Part shown: positions 25,099 to 37,000 of the stretch, one piece after another
How positions within the stretch are numbered: the first letter of the stretch is position 1
Layout of the letters: each line of letters starts with the position of its first letter
Assembly (NCBI RefSeq): GCF_018991925.1
Contig: NW_024735516.1
Location: 1,345,501 to 1,409,500 of the forward strand
DNA length: 64,000 nt
Origin: Homarus americanus
Lineage: Eukaryota > Arthropoda > Malacostraca > Decapoda > Nephropidae
Reading direction: 5' to 3'
Notes under the pieces: model-generated
The model's database searches: none
What the model was told of the DNA's origin: nothing
What the model saw: only the letters and a program-made list of their open reading frames with translations
Position numbers and translations under genes: made by a program

Positions 25099-28000
25099 GT
25101 GAGCTTTGTTGCTTTGTCTTCTTGAATACTGTGATGATAATTATAGTTCTGTACTTGTTTCTGAGAGGACTCTTGTTACCAGGATCAAAGATTCAATTCA
25201 GTGGAATCATGGAGCCTTGAAGGTTTTCTTTATCTTGGGTTTTGTGATTATTGTCAAATCAAGGAAGAATGGGGTGAGTATGATGGTGTTAGGAATGTTG
25301 TAAAATTATTTGGCTTATACTAAAAAAATAATAGTTATTGCATGTGGGTTCAGAGAGAAGAGTTTTCATTTTGGAATACAGGAATAACACACTTGCTTTG
25401 TTTATTGGATGTTTGGTGTGATAATGAACAATATTGTAGGTTCTTGGCTTTAATGATGTACTGTATCCATTGTTTGGAGGCTTCCTGTCTTCAGTTACTT
25501 CTTGGCAGAAAAAATTGAACCAGGATGGTAATTAATTTTTTTATTATATAATACCTGTACCCCTGTACAAGATGGTGTGTGAAGTGTTTTATATTTACAA
25601 TTTATATTCCATGTACAGTACAGAAGACCTTTGGTAGTACAGTAAAACCCTCTTAATCCAGACTCTCTTTATCCAGATTTCTGCTTAATCCGGACTGGCA
25701 AACCACTCCAGGCTAATTTCTGTTAATCCGGATTGAGTCCAGATCTACCCACGTGGTGGCAAAAATAAATACTTTTGAATCACTATCCTGCATTATAATA
25801 CAGTATATATATATACTGTACTATAATTCTTGTACTGTACATACTGGTCATACAGTATTTATAACAAAGCTGGTGATGCTGTTGGTTGAATTTTTCAGGT
25901 CATATTTCTCCATCAAAACTTTTGCAGACACACCTTTCTCTGATCTTCCAGAACTGGTAGCTTGTCCTTCAAGCTAAACTTCTTTCTGGTCTTCTTCTGA
26001 CTTCCTTTGAAGTTGTTTTGCCTTTGGAGGCCATAGTAATTAATTCACAAAATCTCAGAGTCCACAGGATTGAAGAAATGTCTGTACTCACGAGGGCTGT
26101 AACAGTGTGACTGGCTTGTAAAGAAAGCAGCTGGTGCTGGCATTCGTGTGCACCAGATGCCAATCCGGATTTTTCTCAGTTAATCCAGACTTTTTCTGGA
26201 TTAAATAGACCTCCAGAAATTCGCTTAATTTGGACTGGATTTTTTCCCAATTAATCTGGATTAAGAGGGCTTTTACTGTATTTTGTGAGATTGGGACTGG
26301 TAATTACAGTGAAATATTTTTGTGGTATACTGTTCTATAAGTTATAATGGGGAGGATGGAGTACGGCACAAGAAACTAAAAGTATACAGTACAGCAAAAA
26401 AATGCCTTTTAAGACATTTATATTTCAATAAACATTGGTACTGTACTAGTTCATCAGAGAGGCTTCACTGTAATATGTACATGTGCAGTCGACCCTCGCC
26501 CACCGCGGCATTGAATTTCGAGTAACCACAGATTAGTGTGGCATCTTTATCACTCTGCAGTCTAATAAATAAAATAAAATAAAAATACTGCATTACCATT
26601 TAGCAATAGTTTCACTAAGGACACCAGAGACAGGAGCGCGCTTTCCTCTCCGCTTTCCCTTCCACGATTGTGGGCTAACTCCCACGGATGTAAGAAATGT
26701 TTATTCTCTTTATGTTTTTGACCTTAAGATATACCTGTATCCAAATATTTTTTTTTTGCACATTGTGTATGAACGATTGTGTTTGCACATAACAGAGTGG
26801 TACAGCGGTAATGCGCGTAACTCTTGCCTCAGCCTGGAGCCTGGACACACATGAGAAGGGTGTTATCCAGTGTGACCCTACCAAACCTTACTGGTTTCCT
26901 CCTGTACTAACACTGGATAGAGTGCTCAAATGGCTAGTAAGCTGATAAGTGGCAAAAAGGATATTAAAAAAAATATAATTATCTACAATATACTTTCTAC
27001 CTGAAAATCCGAGTTGAAAAATAACAAGAACATAGCTATTTATTATTTATATTTTTTGCCTTGCATTATTTGTTTTTAGCCTTCTGAGCTTTTAGTTTCA
27101 TTTGGTGACAAATGACCTATGCTGTTACATCATCAGAGATGTATAATTACCACAATCAATCAGTCAATTTGGATATTTTGCTTAAACATTGGTGATATAT
27201 ATTAAGATCACCCCCACTGACGTGGGGAATATGGAACGCACCTCTTGCTGCACTTGTCAACTGCAGTCAACCCGTGCACCACCACAAGGCCACTCGGTAC
27301 AATACAGTCCCGCATTTTGTTCTATGGTGATCATACATGCCTGTGAATGTGTAGCTTAACGATTATCGGTCAGTATCGGTGTTGTTACTTGTCATCAGTT
27401 TTTTTTTTTTTGACAGTGAGGACATCAATAACGCTCACATTGTACTCTGTTTTAGTGACTGTGAAGTGAATTTTGCTCTGTTTTTTGTGACTGAAAAGTG
27501 CTTTGCCTCTTGTTGTGAACATGATGTGAGCGTGTCGGCCACTATCATTGTTTTTATGTTATCATTGGAGTCTTTTCCTTACAGTGAAAGGCATCACTAA
27601 TTCAGTTTTTGTGATTGTTTTGTGACTGAAGTGAGCAATGTAACTAAAAATGTCTAACAAGTATGCTACTGAGGCTCCTGCATCTGGGAAGGCCAAGGCA
27701 TCCAGGAAAACATATGTCTCTGGACATATGATGATGACCAAACTTGTTCTTAATGATGTCGTGAGTCTTGTTTAATTGTAGGAATTTTATTTATGGTCAT
27801 ACATGTGGGTATCGGACTGGATGGGAATTTATGCTAATGAACCTCATTTCATAATGCTCCTGATTTATGATATTTCAACTTGCTATGGGTTTTCTGGTAT
27901 GTAACCCCATTGTAAATTGGGGGATACCTGTAGATCTAAACAAAATAGATGATAGCTGATCACAGTAGCACCATCCCATGCCAGAATGAACAACCAAAAC

Positions 28001-31000
28001 AGTACCAGTTATCGCTGTTAGGCTAAATTGCCATGACATCATTCTTGGGGAGTTACACTATACTGTACTTACAACATATTAGATATTCCATGGAGTAAAT
28101 TGTCATCTGCATGGCCACCAAGAGTGAGCGGACAGTTGCCAGTGATTGAATATAATTTAAACTTTACTAATTAACTGAGTGCAATAGGATTACAGTATTA
28201 ATGATCATACAGTTTAAGAAAATAAAAATTTATCAAGAAGCTACTGTATAGACCTTAGTTTGGGTAACACTTGGATAGAGCATGAAGCTCACCAGTTGAA
28301 TCAGCTGTTTGGAGAAATGAATAATCATCATACATTCAAAATGGCTCCTTTAATATTGTAGCTGTTGAAAGGACTGAAGGGGATGATGTAACCTGTTAAT
28401 GAATTTAAATAATGTTTTGTTTTTCTGGATTATTATAGGTAATGTAATAACAAAATATGAACCATGGTGTAATATTTTGGCCAGTGCATCTTACATCATC
28501 ATTGCTCATCAAACAAGATTCATGTATCTTTCTTTTATGTGGACAAAGTATCTACGGTATGTTAGTTAATAAAATGGCAAATTGTAATTAATATAAAATG
28601 ATCATGTATAGTAGACCATCTGCTGCTTAATCTCAGCCTGGGTAGCCCCTCACATCAAAGATTGCTTACATGAGAAGACCCTGTAAAGGCCACCAGAATT
28701 TTGTTACTGGTAAGTCATATATTTTTATTCTGTTAAGATTTTTATTAAGGTTTTGTAATCTTTCCAGACGTGGACATGGAACGCTATGCAGATGAGGCTG
28801 ATGTAGTGATCGTAGGTGGTGGTCCAGCTGGTTTGGCTGCATCCATACGACTCATGCAGCTGGCACAGGAAGAAGAAAAGGAGATTAGGGTGATGGTGGT
28901 GGAGAAAGCGGCAGATATTGGTATGTGAAGCTTCTGCATTTATCTTTGTAAATATTTGACAGTGACATAATGAAGGGGGTCAAACGAAATGACCAACCTG
29001 AGAGACATATTTTGGGAGGTGCCAAATTTTTTGCAAACAACAGTTATTTCAATGGTACCTTTTTAATTCTGTATTTGTGAAAATAGGGTCACTGAATTGA
29101 TACTACTAGAGGGTAAAATTATAAGGATCTTGGTTTTTCTGGGAGGCCCCAAATTCCTAATTTTGATTATCACACTTTCTTGGGAGTAGACCATCAGGCT
29201 GCTTGCATGTCTACTGTACGTATTTGCATTTATCTTGTATTCCATATCTACTATCAAGTTGGCCACACACTTTACATATCTCTGTATTTTGGCTTTCTTA
29301 TGAGCAGTGCTATGATGGCAAAAGTTTTCTTGCCCATACACTGCTCTTGCCACTAGTCAGATAGAGAAGTAGGAGGGGACTTAGTGCAGTTAATACAGTA
29401 GACCCTCGCCAACCTCGGATTTCCCATCCGTGCACTCTGGGTATCCACGGTTTTTACTCTGTACACCATTTCACCAACCACGGCATTGAATTTCAAGCAT
29501 CCTCAGATTAGTGTGGCGTCTTTATCCCTCCACAGGCTAATGTATTCTTCCATAAATGTGAGGAATGAATAAAAATAATACTAATAAATAAAGAAAAGAA
29601 AAAATAAAGCATTGCCATTTGGCAATCGTTTCACTAAGGACGTGGGAGACAGGAGCTCACTTCCCCTCTCTTCCTCTCCCCCTTACCCCTTTCACGATCG
29701 GGGGATAATTCCAGCTGACGTAAGAAATGTTTATTCTCTTTCTTTTTTGACCTTATGATAATCCTTTTTTTCTTTTTTGCACATTCTGTTTGAATGATTG
29801 TGTATGCATGTAACAGTAAAAAAAAAAAAAAAAATGTATATATATCCCACTCACACATTATGCCCCTGGGGTTCAATTCTCTAAAGTTGCTGACTATACA
29901 GAATTTATTGATCCTGAAGAAAAACCTAATTATTAATTCTATTCAACCTTTAGATCTCAATCACACATTAATCCCCTGAGGCTTGGGGGTATCAACCCCT
30001 TGGAGTTGCTGACTAAAAAGGGTTTTCAGGACCAATCTTACATTGTTTTGTGTGACATACTTTTAGATTTTAATCAGTGCACTTTGTTACTTCTCGACTT
30101 ACCTTCATAATTATGTACACAATTTTTATTTATCCTTTCCTATTTTTTTTTTTTTTTTTTAAATTATGTAGGTGCAGAAGAGGGAATGTATGCCTCTCTC
30201 AGGAAAAATTATGTCTGAGTATGATGGTGTAACAGTTATCTTTCTTGCTTTAAAATTTTTAGGTGCCCACACCTTATCTGGAGCATGTTTGGAGCTCCGT
30301 GCTTTGGAGGAACTCTTTCCAGACTGGAAGGAACGCAATTCTCCGATAAATACTCCAGTTACAGCAGACAAGTTTGCTTTCCTCACAGAAAAAAGACGAA
30401 TTAATATACCAATATTACCTGGTAAGGCATTAGTTTCCTTGCATAGACTGAGCAATTATCTTATGCTTGACCTCCACTTATGCTGACATTAAAAACTACA
30501 TCATCATACACTCAGACAAAAGACCTCCTTCAATATAGACATAATCAACACACAAACCAACACCAACTCCATACAGTAAGGTCCTGCTTAGTGAGTGACA
30601 TTTTTTCAAAAGAGTTTATGTGAATTCTTATCAAATGGGACCAATTTTCCCATTGGAAAGCAAAGATGTGTTCCAGTCCAAAATTTTCAACCCCAAGAGT
30701 CACTTAATCTAACAATATTAAACTTGAATCCTGATACTGTATATCAATAGAAACTATACAGTCTGTAGTTACCAGAACTGATGAGTTATGCTGCTTGTGG
30801 TTGGCCTGACAGTGTTGGTATAGAAAACAAGTCTAATTGCAGTAGACTGGCTCCTCCCCTCACTAACAAAGCCTGACTGTTGCCAGTCATCAGCACCACA
30901 GCCTTCCCCTTTACAAGTTTACGATATTTTGACATTAACATTTATTTTGCTCTGGTATTCTTCAGTAATCTCTTCCTTTTTTTATTAGGTTTGATATACA

Positions 31001-34000
31001 GTAGTAACTGTAGGTAAAGCTTTAAGTAGCTTTTAGAAATGACATTCTCTCATACCCACAAACACCACTGGTACTCACCACATACAGTTGTTACTGGTTT
31101 AGCTAAGCTTATTTACTTTAAGGCATTTTTACTGTACAGTTAAATGTGATTTTGCTTGAGTACTTTTTAATAGTGTAGCTAAAAACAATAGAAGTTGAGA
31201 TAAGAATAATCATAAGCTTATTTATCTCTAAATAATATCCATCTCCATCCCTCAGCCCCACTGTCTATTGTTTAAGTGAATATGTAATAACAGGACCAAG
31301 TGTATATTAAAGGAAACTATAACTGGCAACTATCATTTTTCTTGCCGAGGGTCTAGGCAAGCACACAAGCAGTCTTCCACTCAAAATTTTGCTTGTTAAA
31401 TTGAATAAAAGTTCATCATTTATTAAACCTTACTGTGTGCAGTTTTTATTATCCAAGTGAGGTATAATAAATGTTGCCATGATATTTAATCTGAAAATAA
31501 ATTAGCAGCAAAGTTTAAATAAAACATAATTGAGAATGTAAGTTTAGGATTATTTGTAAAGGCCAAAAATGATAGGATTAAAGCAAACTCGTAACAGAAA
31601 TTTCTTTTCCTCTTCATAGGTATGCCAATGCACAATCATGGAAACTACATTGTGCGTTTGGGACACTTTGTTCGTTGGCTTGGCGAGCAAGCAGAAGAGT
31701 TGGGTGTTGAGATTTATCCTGGCACTCCAGCATCAGAAATATTATACAATGAAGATGGAGCGGTTGCAGGCATTGCTACAAGTGATGTAGGCATTGCTAA
31801 GGATGGCTCTCCAAAGGTAAGAAATTGGTAGCTTCATTCATGATATAAACACAAGTAACCCCGTAACTGACCTTAGTGTATACAGTGATCCCTTGGTTAA
31901 CGAACGCCTCGGTTAATGAGATTACGGTTAACGAGTCACCTTCCATAAGATTCATAACTGTAAAACAAATCTGAGGGATTTGTATAAAACATTGGTAATT
32001 TTGGTGGTGATACAAGATTGTTGTACAATAGTTACCGGTATGTTTCAGAAGCACTAAACTCTCGGAGTGTTTGGAGAAAAGAGGGAAGGATGTGTAGTAT
32101 TATTGAAAACTTATTTGGATGTACTATGTTGGAAAAGTGATGTACAGATGTTGGATAAGTGTTGTACATATATGTTAGAGAAGTAATGTGGAGATGCAAA
32201 CTGTAGGAGAAATGATACGGAGATGCATTATGTTAAGAAGTGATGTGGAGCATGAACAATGTGTTGGAGGATCATTAAAAGAAGAATAAATGTGTTTTAG
32301 AGTTCACAGTTGCTACTTCTTGTCATAATGGTATTACAGTATATGTAATATGTTTTAGAAAATAAGATGTCATTTTATATTTTAACGTTCTAAAGGCCTT
32401 GTATTTAACCAGGACTCTTTTGCACGAGGGATGGAGTTGCGGGCAAAATGCACAATCTTTGCAGAAGGTTGTCATGGCCATCTTGCCAAACAGCTGTATA
32501 CCAAATTCAATCTACGTGAAAACTGTGAGCCTCAGACGTATGGCATTGGGCTCAAGGAATTATGGGAGGTAAAACCTGAAAACCACAAGCCTGGAACCAT
32601 TGAACACACTGTTGGATGGCCACTTGACAAGTAAGTTTAATTATCTCTGCCATTGTGTTTGGATCATATGTATACCATATAGTCTCGAGTTTTTATGATC
32701 AAATTTTTATGCAAAGAGTAAGGGGTTGAATTATAACACACAGTATCTTTGATTAGTTAAAATTCACGCATTTCTGCGAGTCATTTACAGTGAACAATAA
32801 CTACCCAAGACGTGCATATGGTAGGCTAACCTTACTAATCTGTGAATTTTTATGGTCCTTATTTAACTCATCATTTTGGGTAGATACATGTAACTTTATT
32901 ATTAATATTTTTCTTATTTTTTTTTCTTACTCAGTTACATGACTGTATGCACAATTCTAAATACATTTTGTTAAAAAAAAAATAATAATAATAATTATCA
33001 CAGAGTCAGACACTTCAAGGGAGGTAGATGAAAGAGCAGAGTGTATGGGGGGGGGGGCATTGCTAGGGAGTTGGCAGAGGCAGCATCCCAGCTGTGTTGT
33101 ATTGCTTTGGTGACTGGCAAGTGTTGAGGCTAAGCAGCCAGTGTCTATGCAAATGGTGGTTGTGTTAAACTTTCATTTAGCATTTTCTTAATGGTTTTAG
33201 CTGTATTTTTTCATCAAGATTGTATACAAATGTTGTTTGAAGTAGCACAATTGTTAAATACCATAAGAAGGGTAGTGATATTGTTTATGAATGCTGGGAA
33301 TTGTGAGTTTGCTTCAGCCTTTTGACTTTCCATGTAGGCTGTTACTTTACATCTGTGATGATATTCCTTTTTTTTTCAGTATTTCATACTAGTTTTTTAT
33401 TTGTAATAGTAACACAAGACTCGTCACTATAGTCACACCCCCCTAGCTTTCTCCCTAGCACTCCTGGCCGAGTTATTAGCTATGTTACGGTTAGTTTTCA
33501 ACTCATAATTTTGGGTAGATACCGTATACTTAATTATTTTTTTATGTTAATTGCACACACAATATTGAAGAATTTGAAAAAGAAAATAGTAGGTAAAAAA
33601 CATGAAAAGGGAATAAACTTTGTGTGTGTTAATAGGAGGGAGGAGTGATGGATCTCATCTGTTATGAGCTGTTTCCCTTGTATAGTAAAACGATAGACAA
33701 ATTTTGTCTTCCAACAGCCAAATGGGAATACAGTACAGTTTTCTTAAGTTATTATTTTTATTTATTCCTCGCATTTACTGGTACAGCATGCCCTTAAAAT
33801 TCGGCGGGTTGGGTTCTCAAAATGAATAGGCAAATCCGTGAATAATATTTGCTGACCGGGGGTATGTTTTTTACTCATGTGCAAAGAAATGTATATTCCC
33901 TTTATGTGTTTGCCCTTAGGACAATTATTTCTTTTACCTTTTTTGTATATACAGTATGTGTGTGTGTAAAGACATACACAAAACACATACAAACAAATAA

Positions 34001-37000
34001 TAATGGGAAAATCCTCTCACAAATAATCAGAAAAAAAACAAAATTGAATAAATGTGAGTCTTAACTTTAATAACTAAGCATGGAGTTGACTTGAGGGTAC
34101 TGTCACATTTTTTCTAAATTTTGTTGTCTTGTTTCTGATTATTTGTGAGAGGATTTTCCCATTATTATTTATTTGTATGTGTTTTGTGTGTGTGTGTGTG
34201 TCTATGCACGCACATATATACAATACAGGTAAAAGAAATTACTGTCTCTAGAACGAATGGCTCCCTGTCCCGGCCGTAATCACATTTAGGATTGTGCATA
34301 TATGCATATATTCTTAGTAACTTACTTTATTGGGAGCAAAGTCACATTTTAATATGAATGTAAATTACTAGATCACTGTATTGGATATTAATTTTTCAGA
34401 AACACGTACGGAGGTTCGTTCCTGTATCACCTGAATGAAGAGCAGCCACTAATTGCTCTTGGTTTTGTCATTGGGTTGGACTACACAAACCCCTATTTAC
34501 ACCCATTCAGAGAGTTCCAAAAGTTTAAACATCACCCGTCTATAGAATCCATATTGCGTGGTGGGTCGAGGTAAGTAATGTATCATCTGTTCTTCTACAG
34601 TTTTAAATGGATAGCCTTAATGAGTATTTAAACCTTTCACCACTGAACATGGCATCTGTATCATATACAATCACCCTTGAGTGTGTGATATATCTTTTAA
34701 ATTTTTATGCTAGATAAGTTGATCACCTCTCCAGTGTTGTCTTCATGAACATTTGGCCATTTTCCACACTTGTGTGTGTTAGCCGTGATTATGTGATGCA
34801 AGCTGTCTTTGCTGCACTGTCTCTTGTGGCCTCTCTCATTAGGTTCTTTACTATGTCATTTCTTACAAACTCTCCTCATGTCATACTTGGCCTACCCCTG
34901 GCTCTCCCCTCCCTCCCTTCCGTATTAAAACTCGTACATGATTCATACAACTTTTGACCCAGTTGGTCTCATCTTTTCTCTCCACATGCCTAAACACCCC
35001 TAGTCTACTTCTATGCGAAACTTTGCCATTACACCAAGTCCTTGTTATCTGTGAATCCAGGTACTTGTGAAGTCAGTCTAGAGGCAATGTTTCGTCCTCT
35101 TGAGAACATTCTAGTAACATAAAGATGAGAAAAATGGTGTACTACGCAGCTCCTCGACACCCAAGCGGCACATAATGCATCGCTTCCCAGTAAGCATCGG
35201 CATCGTTTTGTTAGTCTTCACCCATGAGCTGTCCCATGCACATGTTATCTCACGACTATTATTTCTTACATCAAATCATTTACATGTTTAAATGTGGGTA
35301 AAAGAAAGCAAAGAAGTGTGAGTGTAAGTGTTAATGTGCCTAAATGTTTTAAAAAGTGATTGCTTTATAAAGAGAGAGACAAAAGAAATCAGAGCAAGTG
35401 TTGCATATAGGGATCCCAAAAGTGCTCAAGTGGCTTAAGTTGTGAGGGGTAAAACAATTGTAAAAATGGAAAGGCCACTAAGCATTTGGATTGAAGCTAT
35501 GACCAAAAAAAAAATGTGCCCATAGCCCAAGCATGGCGAGCGTCAAGACCAGGCGGCCAGCATTCCTGAAGCTGCATGTACATGAACTTTTATACTTTTT
35601 GGTACCGTAAGGTAATTTTCTGGTCTGGTCCTGAGGGTGCCGGATTAGAGAGGTTCAACCTGTAGTTTAAAGCTTAATTGTTGAAGGTTCATGAAGAGAT
35701 TCATCGTGAGAGAAACAGGAAGAATTTATTGTAATTTTTTGCAGGTACAGTACAGTAAAGCCTCTGATAACGACAGTTCTACTAACGACGATTCATATTT
35801 AAGTCCCTGGTTAATTTAGGACCAAATTCAATTTGCACCATTATTTTCTTCGTATTTACGACGAAATTAGAAAAAAAAATATTTTCATATAAATAAAATG
35901 TATTACACAACCCCCCCCCCCCAAACACGCCTTGTGCACGGAGGCTGCCGGGTTTGTTAGTGGTGACTCCAGCATCACTGGTATAAACAATCGCAGTTGG
36001 CAGGCCCTTTGTTTTCACGCATCTGAACAGGAAAAGGAGAAAAACTTTCTCAGGCTTATTACGGCATTTTTTAGTCCCTATTCAACATGAGCAAGAGAGC
36101 AAGTGATGGTAGTGCTGGTTCAAAAGGTAAGAGAAAGTGTGTAAGCTTAGCTAAGAAACTAGATGTGTTAAAACGATATGAAAAAAGTAAGAGGTCTGTG
36201 GATATTATATGGAGCAAACAATGAACATATTTTCTGAAGTGGATCCTATAATAGAACGAAGCATTAAAATTAAAAGGGACACGAAAAATGCAAACGACCT
36301 TTTCATAAAGATGTATAATGAGAAAAGAAAGCAGCTGTGCAAGGTTCTTTCGACAGCTTTATTATTCGAAGGTCTAAACCATCAACTTTAACTACACCAT
36401 CAAATTCAGCATCATAAGCAGCTTCAACAACAACTTCAGGTTCTGTAACAGCTTTATGGAAAGATACAGCTTCAGCCAAAGTTGAACCTACAGCTTCAGC
36501 TACAGTTGAACCTGATGACTTCGTCATCTGAGTAAAAACTCACACATCATCATTGGCTGTCCTTATGTTTTAGACTTTACCACTATTGGTGAGTAGAATT
36601 TTTGTTTTACAGTTGTAAGTATTATTTAAAACAATATATAAACAGTAAATAAGTGTTGCTTTCATATTGTTTTGTAGAGAAATGACGAGTGTTTTCACAT
36701 GTACACATTCGTCTCGCTTAAATTCTTTACCATTAGTGGTTCGCTACTTCTATTGTTCCATTAATTAACATTAAATAACATTACTTAAAACATACGTACA
36801 GTGGGGTATGCTATAACGAACGGATCCTACTACGAATATTCCTATAACGAACGGTTTTACCTATAAAATTGAGAATGCTATAACGAACGCAACTCCTACA
36901 ACGAACGCGGATGAATACGGGACTATTTCGCCTGGCGCATGAATATTGTTGTACCGCGACCCACAACAAGAGCGTCAGGCGCCATCTTTGTCTCATTGTG

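Noticed and set aside
26792..26870. A tRNA gene
   Set aside because: Only an A box is good; the B box and cloverleaf are not, and the 3' end is a LINE-type tail. It is better explained as a SINE.
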